From Desulfocapsa sp. (GTDB lineage Bacteria; Desulfobacterota; Desulfobulbia; Desulfobulbales; Desulfocapsaceae), in the NCBI GenBank assembly GCA_029935315.1, contig JAOZKN010000002.1, positions 1 through 64,000 of the forward strand: a stretch of DNA of 64,000 bases, in the 5' to 3' direction. Below, in pieces: positions 55,709-64,000 of the stretch. The stretch's first letter is position 1. Each line of letters begins with the position of its first letter. Below the pieces are notes generated by a model that did not search any database, was not told where the DNA came from, and saw only the letters and a program-made list of their open reading frames with translations. Position numbers and translations under genes: made by a program.

Positions 55709-56992
55709 CTAACGAATTGAAGGGTTGTAGTAACCGAGTTGTAATTGAGGAAACTCAGTTTTTATTTGATCGAGCCAGCTTCTCATTCCTGTTGTTTCAA
55801 CGTTTATATCAAAATCTATGCAGCGCAGATACCATTCAGGATCCATGTTCAGGTTACGCAACTGAATCCTGTCGGGTTCGAACTCTTTCAGAATCGAGCG
55901 GAGAGCGTTTGTTTCATCTACGGAGTCAGTAACTCCTGGCAGAATAAAATAGTTTAAAGAGACAAACCCGCCTGCCTCCTTCATGACCTGAATTGACTGA
56001 CACACATCCTTCAAATTAAATCCCCGGGGACGGTAGTAGCGGTTGTGGTAAATTTCCTGAGCAGAATTTAAACTTACCCGCAGGCTATTGAGTCCGGCTC
56101 CGGCAAGTCGTTTTACCGCTTCGGGTATGCTTGCGTTTGAATTTAAATTGATGGTTCCCCTGTCTGTGTTTTTGCGGATTTCGCGGATTGCCCTTTCAAT
56201 GGTATCTGTCTGGAGAAGGGGTTCTCCTTCGCAACCCTGACCAAAACTTACAATGGCCTGGTCGGCATTCTGCAGGTGAGGAATGGCTACTTCGCATAAT
56301 TCTGCAGCTGTGGGGACAAATTGAATCCTGTCCTGAGTTGCAGAACATTTTCCCGAAGCCTGAAGAGAAATACAACCAACACACCTTGCGTTACAGGTTG
56401 GCGATGTTGGAAGGGGAGCTTCCCAGCGCCCTAAAAAGAAGTTTCTGGCGGCCGGGCATGCATAGGTAAGACAGCATTTCCCAAGATGTTGTATCAGGCG
56501 GTTGTTTTTATGTCGCTCGAGTTTTTTTGCTGTTTTTGTATTTATTTTTTTCTGATCAAATTGCTTGCTGTCCTGGCGGATATCCTTATCACTTCGAAAT
56601 GCGGTGGTCCAGAACTGACCGTCATACCAGCCAACAGCCGTATAGGCAAAGAGTGGAAGACGCGGTGCATTGTCATTGGTTTGATAGGCAGCATTGAGCA
56701 CAGTAGTGTGCGCTGGCGACATAAAGGCAGCTACAGCCTGAATTGGATTTCCGGGACTGAAAGGGTCTTCTTCAAGGAGAACAGCTTCGTCAGTTTCCCG
56801 GTCCCAGCCTATGGGGATACGGCCAGGTAGTACAAACATTTCGCTCCCTTCAGGCAGGGGGATAAAATCCTCTTGTGCGGGGAGTGAAAAATTGCCACCA
56901 CTCATGCCAGCAGCATGGAGATCGGGAAAGTCTGTAATATTTCCATCTTCGTCAGCAAAAACGAGAGAGGGTTGTCCCGCAGGATGGATCAT
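55709..56992 (-). CDS. Radical SAM protein, unknown substrate
   Basis: 427 residues. The cluster motif CNARCVGC lies near residue 205 in a CxxxCxxC arrangement, with FGQGCEGEPLL, LNSNASIPEAVKRL and LRVSLNSA in the barrel behind it. The first 190 residues are a separate domain (GRIPIGWDRETDE, AYTAVGWYDGQFWTTA) with a further Cys pair (CCLTYACP). ATG overlaps the stop of the 142-residue gene upstream (ATGA), so the two are coupled. It resembles no named radical SAM enzyme I can identify. Confidence 0.8.
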   Translation of the reverse strand: MIHPAGQPSLVFADEDGNITDFPDLHAAGMSGGNFSLPAQEDFIPLPEGSEMFVLPGRIPIGWDRETDEAVLLEEDPFSPGNPIQAVAAFMSPAHTTVLNAAYQTNDNAPRLPLFAYTAVGWYDGQFWTTAFRSDKDIRQDSKQFDQKKINTKTAKKLERHKNNRLIQHLGKCCLTYACPAARNFFLGRWEAPLPTSPTCNARCVGCISLQASGKCSATQDRIQFVPTAAELCEVAIPHLQNADQAIVSFGQGCEGEPLLQTDTIERAIREIRKNTDRGTINLNSNASIPEAVKRLAGAGLNSLRVSLNSAQEIYHNRYYRPRGFNLKDVCQSIQVMKEAGGFVSLNYFILPGVTDSVDETNALRSILKEFEPDRIQLRNLNMDPEWYLRCIDFDINVETTGMRSWLDQIKTEFPQLQLGYYNPSIR

Positions 56993-57417
56993 TGTGGAGG
57001 TCTGAGAACTTTAAAAATAGAATCAATAGCACGATATACATCAATATCTTCACCAAAGATATCCTCAATGGCAGGATTGTTGATGAGATCTTCAATGATA
57101 TATTGGGTCAGGTAGAGACTGATGATATTCGGGTCAGGAATCAGGGTGCGGTTAGGGGCGATTTTCAGCTGAATGTCAAAGTCATCCATTCCGGGAAGTT
57201 CCTGCAGCTGCCTGGTGAATGCTTCACGCACTGTTGAAACAGAGGAAATCTCGAGAATCTCCCGGTCGATCAGTCTCTGGGTGAGGCGTGTTGCAAATTC
57301 TTCGGCATTTTCTTTGGCTTTGTTGAGGATGAAACGACGTTCTCTTTCCCGTTTTCTGTCAATGGTACGGATTGTTTTGTCTGTTGTGTTGGTCGCGCTT
57401 ATATGAGCTTTGGCCAT
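56989..57417 (-). CDS. Conserved hypothetical protein coupled to radical SAM gene
   Basis: 142 residues, basic N-terminus with a helix rich in Arg/Glu (IDRKRERERRFILNKAKEN), then LPGMDDFDIQLKIAPNR and a C-terminal helical part with IIEDLINNPAIEDIFGEDIDVYRAIDSIF. No cysteine and no signal peptide. It shares an ATGA with the radical SAM gene, so a substrate or partner role for that enzyme is the simplest guess. I do not recognise the family. Confidence 0.65.
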   Translation of the reverse strand: MAKAHISATNTTDKTIRTIDRKRERERRFILNKAKENAEEFATRLTQRLIDREILEISSVSTVREAFTRQLQELPGMDDFDIQLKIAPNRTLIPDPNIISLYLTQYIIEDLINNPAIEDIFGEDIDVYRAIDSIFKVLRPPQ

Positions 57418-57500
57418 TTCGTTCTCCAGTGGAATCGTAATACTATTGTCAATTGTATAAGTAAAATTTACTGCATAAAAGAAAATCTTCCAATCAAAAT

Positions 57501-59702
57501 CTACGCATTGGAGTTGTATAATTTTGCAAAACCATCCATTCTGTTTTGCAGGGTCTTGGGAAGTTTCAATTTATATTTTTGCAGATATTCTGCAGCCATG
57601 CGGTGGGTGTTGAATATGGGGACATTGAGGCAGAGGTTCATGATTGCCTTGTCAAGGAAGTGAGATTTTAACTCAGGGCTATAATATTCTTCAAGAACTC
57701 CGGGCAGCATGTTGTAAAAAGATGCTGAATCCTCTGGGTAGAGCAGAGCTTCAGGAGATTCTGAAAGATCGGCTTCATCCACAGGGCCTTCATGACCAAA
57801 TTTCCAGCCAGTGAGGCCCTCATGGTATCCTTCCACCCACCAGCCATCCATAATGGAGAGGTTGGGGACACCGTTTAATGCGGCTTTCATGCCGCTGGTT
57901 CCCGATGCTTCCAGGGGACGTTTGGGGTTGTTGAGCCAGACATGCACACCTGCAACCATCAACTTGGCAATGTGCATGTCATAGTTTGGAATAAAAATAA
58001 GGTCGATAAGCCCATTGCTTTTTTCATGCAGTTCCTGCTGGTAGTCAAGGATCAGTTTGATCACAGACTTGCCTGGTTCGTCAGCGGGATGGGCTTTTCC
58101 GGAAAAGAGGAAGTTGATGGGCCAGTTATTATCTGTGGCAATCTTACAGAGGGTATCGATATTATCAAAGATCAGATCTGCTCGTTTGTAGGTGGAGAAT
58201 CGTCTGGCAAAGCCGACAGTGAATACTTTGGGGCTGAGCCGGTTGCTATTGTCAATAATATTTGAGTAATAGTTGGGAGGATCAATCCAGGTGCTGGTCA
58301 TCTGGTTGCGGTGTTCCATAAGCATATTGTTGACATACTCATAGAGGATGGCAGAATCTTTTTCCCAGGCACGGGACAGATAGGTTCGGAATCGGCTGTT
58401 GTCTTTTAGCTCTGCGGCTTTTTGTAGCACACCCGGATCATTGCGCCAATTTTTGAATTCCTGGAATGAGTCGAAAAGCTCAGCTCTGGCATCACTAATC
58501 CATGTCAGATGATGTACGCCATTGGTAATAGCCGAAATTTTGTCTGCAAAGAAAGGGAATTGTTTGTGTGTGACATCCCTGTGCAATCTGCTGACACTGT
58601 TGGCAGTACGGTTGACCCGCATGGCAAGGGTGGTAAAATTGTAGGAATGAGGGGAGTCGTCGTCATTGGCCAGAAGTTCAAGGATATGTCGGCATGATTT
58701 GTGACTGATTCCAGCATAGACAGATTTGTTAAATCGGTCATGGCCAGCCTTCACAGGAGTATGGATGGTGTAGACTAATTTTTGTGAAACCTTTTCAGCG
58801 GCGTTCTCAATCTGTTCGTTGCTGGCCTGGGTGAAGTCACTGTGTCCTATGGTCTGGAGTAATTCTTCTGCAATAAGTTGCAGGGCAACAACAACACCAT
58901 GCTGCTCATTAAGGTGCAGGGTCTTTGAAGTTATACCAAGGGCCTGCAGGACTGGTAGTATCCCGGTTCCCAGCATACGGCGCTGGGTTGCCTTGATAAT
59001 CGAAGACTCTGAATTGTAGAGTTGTCCTGCTGCATCAGTGATGGCTTTCGGATTATCGGGAAGTGAAAAGTCAAGGAGGAGTTCCGGGACGAAAAAATCC
59101 AGGCTGTGATTTACTTCCATTTTCATCCAGACCTGGGCTGAAGCGATGGTTTCGTGGTCATGCTCGTTGAAAAAAGGAATTTGAATGTGTAGTGGCTGGT
59201 CGGGATTGTCGGGATCGCGCAGGAGGTAAAGGCCTGGGGTCTCTTCGGGATGCCATGCTACAATTTGAGAAATCTGACCAAGCTTTGAATCTACGATCTG
59301 GGAAAAATAGCCATGACGATAAAGAAGACTTACGGCAATTACAGGGATCTTGCAATCTGCAAAGCTTTTGAGGGTGTCGCCAGCCAGAACACCTAATCCT
59401 CCACCGTAACAGGGTATCTTCCCAGGACCATTGAAAAGCTTTTTCATGTAAGCTTTCAGGCGGGTATCTTTAGAATCCGTTTTTTCAAGATCGGTCAGTT
59501 TGCTTTTTATGGGGTGGAAAACATCAGGATCGGCTCCTATTTCCATGGAGATGTAGACCACCGAATTGCCGTCCGGGTTCGTGAGATTTTTCCAGACAGT
59601 GTCAAAAACCGATTGGGAAACACCAAAAAAAGTACCAAACTGATTGCTTGCGACTAAATCGTTGAGAGAAAAACTGCCGTTTATTGAATTGTTATGCTGC
59701 AT
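57501..59702 (-). CDS. glgP: Alpha-glucan phosphorylase
   Basis: 733 residues, GT35 family of the short (maltodextrin/glycogen, archaeal-bacterial) type. PCYGGGLGVLAGDTLKSFADC near residue 97, RFSTYKRADLIF around 480, and the pyridoxal-phosphate site EASGTSGMKAALNG with PNLSIMDGWW near 600-625 are clear. It releases glucose-1-phosphate from glycogen; the GlgC pair at 38952-41485 makes the precursor for synthesis. ATG 59702 is the first codon; the upstream 250 bases are shared with the Pal gene. Confidence 0.92.
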   Translation of the reverse strand: MQHNNSINGSFSLNDLVASNQFGTFFGVSQSVFDTVWKNLTNPDGNSVVYISMEIGADPDVFHPIKSKLTDLEKTDSKDTRLKAYMKKLFNGPGKIPCYGGGLGVLAGDTLKSFADCKIPVIAVSLLYRHGYFSQIVDSKLGQISQIVAWHPEETPGLYLLRDPDNPDQPLHIQIPFFNEHDHETIASAQVWMKMEVNHSLDFFVPELLLDFSLPDNPKAITDAAGQLYNSESSIIKATQRRMLGTGILPVLQALGITSKTLHLNEQHGVVVALQLIAEELLQTIGHSDFTQASNEQIENAAEKVSQKLVYTIHTPVKAGHDRFNKSVYAGISHKSCRHILELLANDDDSPHSYNFTTLAMRVNRTANSVSRLHRDVTHKQFPFFADKISAITNGVHHLTWISDARAELFDSFQEFKNWRNDPGVLQKAAELKDNSRFRTYLSRAWEKDSAILYEYVNNMLMEHRNQMTSTWIDPPNYYSNIIDNSNRLSPKVFTVGFARRFSTYKRADLIFDNIDTLCKIATDNNWPINFLFSGKAHPADEPGKSVIKLILDYQQELHEKSNGLIDLIFIPNYDMHIAKLMVAGVHVWLNNPKRPLEASGTSGMKAALNGVPNLSIMDGWWVEGYHEGLTGWKFGHEGPVDEADLSESPEALLYPEDSASFYNMLPGVLEEYYSPELKSHFLDKAIMNLCLNVPIFNTHRMAAEYLQKYKLKLPKTLQNRMDGFAKLYNSNA

Positions 59703-59954
59703 AATAGTATTTTAGTTTGACAATATATGAAGGACGGCAGTAGTGACGGGTTGTGCCGGCCAAGAGTAAAATCTGCTGAGTATCTAAGGTCGTGCCTGTT
59801 TACCTACAAACGAAAAAAGGGTCGGACTGTTATGGAAATCTTCTTCAGGAGACTTTATCATGTGATACGCAAAACGTCTGGTATTTTTTTCAGAAAAAAA
59901 GTAGAATCGGTAAATTGCGGGAAAAAAATGGATTGTTTCTTACAGGAGAAGTGA

Positions 59955-60467
59955 ATGGGCTGGGAATACAATAAATATATAAGTATTTTGTTGCTGAGTT
60001 TATTGCTGTTTCTGCCAGCCTGTGGTGGGAAAAAAGATGATAATCAGGCCTTGCAGCCGGTACAGAATAAAGAGGCACTTGGTCAGGAAGAGTCCCTTGA
60101 ATCCGCGGCCATGGGTGTTATGGAAGGGCGGACTACTGGCCCCTTGTTGCCAGTTTATTTTGCTTTTGACAGTTCCTCAATCAGCCCGGATCAGAAACCG
60201 CGGATGAATGTGAATGCTCAGTTCCTGAAAGACCATGAAACGGTAACCATCCGAATTGAAGGGAATTGTGATCCGAAGGGAACGCGAGAATATAATTTAG
60301 CTCTTGGTGAAAAACGAGCCTTGAGTGCCAGGCGATATCTTGTTACACTTGGTGTCTCTTCCAGTAGAATTACTACTGTGAGTCTGGGAGAGGAAAAAAT
60401 GCTGCTTCACGGGCATGATGAAATGGCTTGGGCGCAAAACAGACGTGATGATTTTATTATAGAGTGA
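59955..60467 (+). CDS. Peptidoglycan-associated lipoprotein, Pal/OmpA-like
   Basis: 170 residues from ATG 59955 after AGGAG. The lipoprotein signal ends LPAC (Cys near residue 23). The OmpA-like domain (about 65-165) has YFAFDSSSISPDQKP, IRIEGNCDPKGTREYNLALGEKRA and the YLVTLGVS region. It should tether the outer membrane to peptidoglycan. The other Tol genes are not in the window. The 250 bases upstream hold no gene that I trust. Confidence 0.85.
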   Translation: MGWEYNKYISILLLSLLLFLPACGGKKDDNQALQPVQNKEALGQEESLESAAMGVMEGRTTGPLLPVYFAFDSSSISPDQKPRMNVNAQFLKDHETVTIRIEGNCDPKGTREYNLALGEKRALSARRYLVTLGVSSSRITTVSLGEEKMLLHGHDEMAWAQNRRDDFIIE

Positions 60468-60615
60468 TAGTCTCGGAAGAAAAGCACTGCTTTCTACGTT
60501 GCTATGGACTTTTTTTTAGACTGGAAATGGTACTTTTAGGTTGGAAAATTTGGTGCGAGGAAGCTTTCCTGCACTATTTAACATGTATTCAATTTATTGA
60601 AACAGGAGAGAGTTA

Positions 60616-61143
60616 ATGTTTAAACGTTTAATGGTTGTAGTGTGTTTAGTGGTACTGGCTGGTTTTACTGCTCAAAGCAGTGTCGCAAATGCTGCTGAAA
60701 CCAAAGTTGGTGTGATGAATATCCAGAGGGTTCTTCTTGAGTCTATAGCTGGTCAAAAGGCAAAGGCTATTTTTGAAAAACGGATGAATGAGTTGAAAAC
60801 AAAGTTTCAAGATGAGCAGGATGCTATTGTTGCCTTGCAGCAGGAAATTGAGAAGAAAAGTTCTGCCTGGAGTAAAGATAAGCAAGCTGAAAAGGTTCGT
60901 GAGTTGCAGACAAAGCAGCGTGAGATGCAGGTGAAGAGTGAAGACGCCAAGATGGAACTGAGACAGCTTCAGGATAAAGAATTAGAGCCCATCCTTAAAA
61001 TGCTGCAGACTGTCGTGGATACTTACGGTGAAAAGGAAGGTTATAGTGTGATCCTTGATTCTAAAGTGGCTGTACTCTATGCTTCTCCCGAGAATGATAT
61101 CAGTGAAGCCGTGAAGAAAGAACTGGATAAGCGTTTAAAGTAA
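60616..61143 (+). CDS. OmpH/Skp periplasmic chaperone
   Basis: 175 residues from ATG 60616 after AGGAGAG. The signal peptide (about 24 residues) ends ANAAE. The rest is a long helical coiled coil, starting KVGVMNIQRVLLES, with a small beta cap at the C-terminus (VILDSKVAVLYASPENDIS). Skp guides outer-membrane proteins to the Bam complex. An intrinsic terminator follows. Confidence 0.9.
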   Translation: MFKRLMVVVCLVVLAGFTAQSSVANAAETKVGVMNIQRVLLESIAGQKAKAIFEKRMNELKTKFQDEQDAIVALQQEIEKKSSAWSKDKQAEKVRELQTKQREMQVKSEDAKMELRQLQDKELEPILKMLQTVVDTYGEKEGYSVILDSKVAVLYASPENDISEAVKKELDKRLK

Positions 61144-61176
61144 TTCGTATTGCTCTGTAATTTTGAGTAAGTCCTA

Positions 61177-61211
61177 AACGGTGCAGGGGAATCTTTCCCT
61201 GCATCGTTTTT
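61177..61211 (+). terminator. Intrinsic terminator after skp
   Basis: A 12-bp stem (61177-61188 with 61197-61208, one G-U pair) with an 8-base loop runs into five T (61207-61211). Confidence 0.85.
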
Positions 61212-61242
61212 CTTTGTACCCTACTTTAATAACCTACATCTT

Positions 61243-62067
61243 ATGCAACCTCTGGAATTCCTAAAATTTACCCCCAAAAATAATTGCGGTGAATGCGGTT
61301 ATCCTGCATGTCTGGCCTTCGCTGCAGCAGTCACCAAGGGTGGTGAAAATCCCGAAAAATGTCCCTATGTAGATGTTGCCGCGTTAGGAGATGCGTTTGC
61401 CATGACAGATCATGGTCAGGATGGCCTGGATGGGGTCGCAAAACGCCTGGACGAAAAAGATATGGCTCTGGTTACGTACCTGAAGAAAAAGACCAGTGGA
61501 ATAGATTTTAGTAAGGCAGCAGAAAAAATTGGCTGTGTCTGGTCAGGTGCCGAAAAGGATTGCCTGCTGTTACAGTTTCTGGGACGAGATGTGGAACTTT
61601 GTCATGATCAGGTGCTTATTGATGGAGAAGAAGTTGTAGATCCAAGAGATCAGATTTTACTCTATAACTATGTTTATTTTGGTGGGGGGGAGAAGCCTGC
61701 ACAAGAATGGATTGGCATGGAATCCTTGCCAAATTCCATCTCAAAAGTGCGAACACTAAGGGTCTATTGCGAGGAACGCCTCGCCTCATTTTTCACCGGA
61801 AATACTGAAGGTTTTGTTGCGCATGCTCCGGCGCTGGGTGCAGTTCTGCAGGATAATCCTGAACAGAGCTGCAGTGCTGCTTTTCTCGTTTCGGTGCTTC
61901 CCCATTTACCAATGTTTGTGCTGTTCTGGGATGAGGAAAAAGAGGATAATTTCCCGGCAAAGGTGAAAGTCCTTTTTGATGAAAAGGTTATGGATTATTT
62001 AGATATTGAGTCACTTGTATTTGCCTGCGAACGTATGGCGGAACGGTGGGTGGGGCTTGCAGAATGA
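61243..62067 (+). CDS. DUF3786 protein with corrinoid-protein-type Fe-S motif
   Basis: 274 residues. The N-terminal motif has Cys at 15, 18, 23 and 40 (CGECGYPAC and later C), the pattern of the [4Fe-4S] module in CdhE/AcsC corrinoid Fe-S proteins and related electron carriers. The remainder is DUF3786 (DCLLLQFLGRDVEL and ILLYNYVYFGG). Role unknown; redox or B12-related work is inferred from the motif. It overlaps the heptose kinase gene by 4 bases. It does not start with an obvious ribosome site. Confidence 0.82.
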   Translation: MQPLEFLKFTPKNNCGECGYPACLAFAAAVTKGGENPEKCPYVDVAALGDAFAMTDHGQDGLDGVAKRLDEKDMALVTYLKKKTSGIDFSKAAEKIGCVWSGAEKDCLLLQFLGRDVELCHDQVLIDGEEVVDPRDQILLYNYVYFGGGEKPAQEWIGMESLPNSISKVRTLRVYCEERLASFFTGNTEGFVAHAPALGAVLQDNPEQSCSAAFLVSVLPHLPMFVLFWDEEKEDNFPAKVKVLFDEKVMDYLDIESLVFACERMAERWVGLAE

Positions 62068-63086
62068 TAGCTGAACTTGAAGCGTTGACAGGTAAAATTT
62101 CCGGTAAGCGGATATTGGTGGTTGGAGATATCATCGTCGATCACTTTGTCCACGGATCCGTGAACAGGATATCACCCGAAGCACCGGTTCCTGTTGTGAA
62201 TGTGGATCGGGAAGAATACCTCCTTGGAGGCGGCGCTAACGTACTCCATAATATTTACTCACTTGGTGCTGAAGCCGTCTTATGTGGAATTATCGGCGCT
62301 GATCCCATGGGCGATCGCCTGCAGGATTTATTGCATGAGCTTGGCGCATCCACAGAAGGACTCGTCACCGGCAAACGTCCAACCACCGTGAAAACAAGGG
62401 TACTTGCACAGCGACAACAGATTGTTCGCTTTGATCGGGAGCAGACCGGTTCTCCTGCAGCAGCCACCATCCAGAAAATGATCGATTATTTTGCAGAAAA
62501 TCTTGCTGCTTTTGATGGTGTTATTATCTCTGATTATTACAAGGGAGTTATCGGCAGGGATTTGATGGAAAACCTGATGACCCGGGTGAAAGCCATTGAA
62601 AAGCAAGAAGGGCGAATGATCCCTGTGGTGGTTGATCCAAAACCCGGTAAGCCCGAGCGTTTTAATGCGACCTCCCTGATTACTCCCAACCAGCTCGAAG
62701 CTGAAAAAATGACCGGGATGGTGATTGACAGTAATGAATCTCTGAAAAAATCTGCAGAAATTCTTCTTGAAAAAGTTTCTTGTCAGGCAGTACTTATCAC
62801 TCGTGGTGCGCAGGGCATGGCCCTCCTTGAAAAAGGCAGGCAATTACTCACTATTCCAACCACTGCCCGGGAAGTTTTCGATGTGACAGGAGCAGGTGAT
62901 ACTGTGATTGCAGCGCTGGCACTGGGGCTTGCAGCGGGAGCATCTTATGCGGATGCCGCAACACTTGCTAATATTGCAGCAGGAGTGGTGGTTGCAAAAG
63001 TTGGAACGGCGACAGTGACCCAGGAAGAATTGCTTGCTGTGCTGCATGGTGAAGATGCCGTGCAGACGGCATTTACTACTTTATGA
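62064..63086 (+). CDS. D-glycero-beta-D-manno-heptose-7-phosphate kinase (RfaE domain I)
   Basis: 340 residues, PfkB/ribokinase family. NRISPEAPVPVVNVDREEYLLGGGAN near residue 36, IISDYYKGV and DVTGAGDTVIAALALGL near 280 are family motifs, and the whole fits RfaE1/HldA of LPS-core heptose synthesis; the adenylyltransferase domain is not attached. ATG 62064 overlaps the preceding stop. The link to the DUF3786 gene seems casual. Confidence 0.88.
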   Translation: MIAELEALTGKISGKRILVVGDIIVDHFVHGSVNRISPEAPVPVVNVDREEYLLGGGANVLHNIYSLGAEAVLCGIIGADPMGDRLQDLLHELGASTEGLVTGKRPTTVKTRVLAQRQQIVRFDREQTGSPAAATIQKMIDYFAENLAAFDGVIISDYYKGVIGRDLMENLMTRVKAIEKQEGRMIPVVVDPKPGKPERFNATSLITPNQLEAEKMTGMVIDSNESLKKSAEILLEKVSCQAVLITRGAQGMALLEKGRQLLTIPTTAREVFDVTGAGDTVIAALALGLAAGASYADAATLANIAAGVVVAKVGTATVTQEELLAVLHGEDAVQTAFTTL

Positions 63087-63200
63087 GAATGGAAGTTTCG
63101 TAGAATGTTAGAATAGGGATGGCTAAGCTGATAAAGGGTTTGCTGGTTACTGGTTAAACTCGGTATCTTATCTTCGATAGCCCCCGCAACCGCTGTGTTA

Positions 63201-63266
63201 CAACAGGTTACCGACAAACGTCCACGCTCGTACCTCGCTGCGGAATTGTTTGTCGGTAACCTGTTG
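63201..63266. repeat. 19-bp perfect inverted repeat (long hairpin)
   Basis: In the 266-base gap between the heptose kinase gene and yicC, 63201-63219 (CAACAGGTTACCGACAAAC) is the exact reverse complement of 63248-63266, with a 28-base loop. It has no T-run. Such a hairpin could be a dispersed palindromic element, a recombination site or a small-RNA structure. No ORF or recognisable target-site duplication surrounds it. Confidence 0.6.
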
Positions 63267-63352
63267 CAACCCTTGCTACCAGGTAAAACAGAGAACAGTG
63301 TTTAATCAGTCCCCCCGTGACGGGAATAAAACGATGCCATCAAGGATAACAA

Positions 63353-64000
63353 ATGTCCAGTAAGAGTATGACCGGATTCGGTCGTGGAGAAGCAGAAACA
63401 AACGGCAGACGATGGACGGTGGAAATTCGTTGTGTGAATCATCGTTATCTTGATCTGAAAATCAAATTGCCCAAAGGCTATGCCGGTCTTGAAGAGCAGG
63501 TTCGTAAGCACGTAAGTGCTGTCCTCACTCGTGGCCGTGTGGATGTGATACTCTCTGTGAGTGGAGATTTCTCCGATCTTCAGGAGATAGAAGTCAATCA
63601 CAGTCTGGCCACCACCTATCATGATGCGCTTACGAAACTTGCGGGTCAGTTGGCTCTGCAAAATGATACCTCCCTTTCTCGTCTGGCCTCTTATCCTGAG
63701 GTGTTGACCCTGAACCAACGGTCCGAGGCGCTGGACGATGTCTGGCCCCCTATGGAAAAGGCATTGCTCGAAGCACTCTCCACCTGTGATCGGATGCGAA
63801 GTGAAGAGGGCGACGCCATGGCAGCTGATTTGCAGGAACGGCTGGATCAGTTTGCCGGGGTGATTCTTGAAATTGAGCAACGCATTCCCGAGTTGTTAAA
63901 AGAGCGGGAAGAAAAGCTTCAGGAGCGGCTGCAGAAACTCCTTGGTAATGTTCAACTAGACCCTCAGCGGCTGGCGCAGGAGGTGGCAATTCTTTCCGAT
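63353..64000 (+). CDS. yicC: YicC/YloC-family endoribonuclease (partial, runs off the end)
   Basis: First 216 codons of a YicC-family protein. ATG 63353 follows AAGGA (63342-63346). MSSKSMTGFGRGE at the start, EIRCVNHRYLDLKIKLP near residue 25 and RGRVDVILSV match the YicC N-terminal domain; SEEGDAM near residue 150 begins the C-terminal region. Family members are stress-linked RNases that act on small RNA or mRNA. The gene is often followed by gmk. Confidence 0.93.
   Translation, partial: MSSKSMTGFGRGEAETNGRRWTVEIRCVNHRYLDLKIKLPKGYAGLEEQVRKHVSAVLTRGRVDVILSVSGDFSDLQEIEVNHSLATTYHDALTKLAGQLALQNDTSLSRLASYPEVLTLNQRSEALDDVWPPMEKALLEALSTCDRMRSEEGDAMAADLQERLDQFAGVILEIEQRIPELLKEREEKLQERLQKLLGNVQLDPQRLAQEVAILSD

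Noticed and set aside
59727-59954. 75-residue ORF before the Pal gene
   Set aside because: No ribosome site, odd composition, ends where the Pal start region lies; likely chance.
1-64000. CRISPR arrays, prophage, IS elements or toxin-antitoxin systems
   Set aside because: No direct repeats with spacers, transposase, integrase or toxin-type ORF was seen.

Overview
The window reads as chromosome of a sulfate-reducing-type deltaproteobacterium, most likely of the Desulfobulbales (Desulfotalea/Desulfocapsa-like). The grounds are moderate GC, LPS and outer-membrane genes (lptG, heptose kinase, Skp, Pal), anaerobe markers (reductive activators, rubrerythrin, ferredoxin-type nitroreductase, an acetyl-CoA-pathway-type Fe-S motif) and the overall look of the proteins. 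This is a judgement from reading; no database search was run.

Region 1 (1-15450) is one long co-directional ribosomal block: the end of tuf, the S10 operon (rpsJ to rpsQ), the spc operon (rplN to rpmJ, with secY, map and infA and without adk) and the alpha operon (rpsM to rplQ), closed by a strong terminator. Four genes here start with TTG and one with GTG. S14, S4, L36 and L24 all carry zinc-type cysteines. A terminator-like hairpin lies inside the spc operon between rpsE and rpmD.

Region 2 (15480-29770) holds a YkgJ protein, then rpsB-tsf-pyrH-frr-uppS-cdsA-dxr-rseP-tsaB-ispG and proS, a Rel/RelA-type (p)ppGpp enzyme whose hydrolase motif is destroyed, and a zinc-ribbon Smr protein. A structured intergenic element that resembles a dispersed repeat sits before proS.

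Region 3 (29900-45600) is mixed: a Mip-type FKBP with a tiny Lys/Cys-rich protein, an Lpp-like lipoprotein, DUF362, and a ferredoxin-nitroreductase. Next is a minus-strand set crcB-lptG-HgdB-like-HgdC-like (a possible reductive dehydratase/activator pair), opposite a RACo-like activator that lacks its ferredoxin domain. Then come a DHH phosphoesterase, two tandem GlgC-type proteins (one with a degenerate nucleotide loop), tRNA-Arg(CCU), a YpfJ protease, a nitroreductase, rubrerythrin and a YihY membrane protein.

Region 4 (45600-64000) carries a hybrid histidine kinase, MoaE, an MltD-like transglycosylase, a Nudix enzyme, a ZapB-like coiled coil with zapA, and 6S RNA with a good promoter. It continues with rny-tyrS, a PerR/Fur regulator with a candidate operator, a radical SAM gene paired with an unknown gene, a glucan phosphorylase, Pal, Skp, a DUF3786 Fe-S protein, heptose-7-phosphate kinase, a 19-bp perfect inverted repeat and the start of yicC.

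Most of the window is housekeeping. The best candidates for new biology are the HgdC/HgdB-like pair and the neighbouring ferredoxin-less RACo homologue, the hydrolase-dead RXKD Rel protein, the split GlgC pair, and the two structured intergenic elements.
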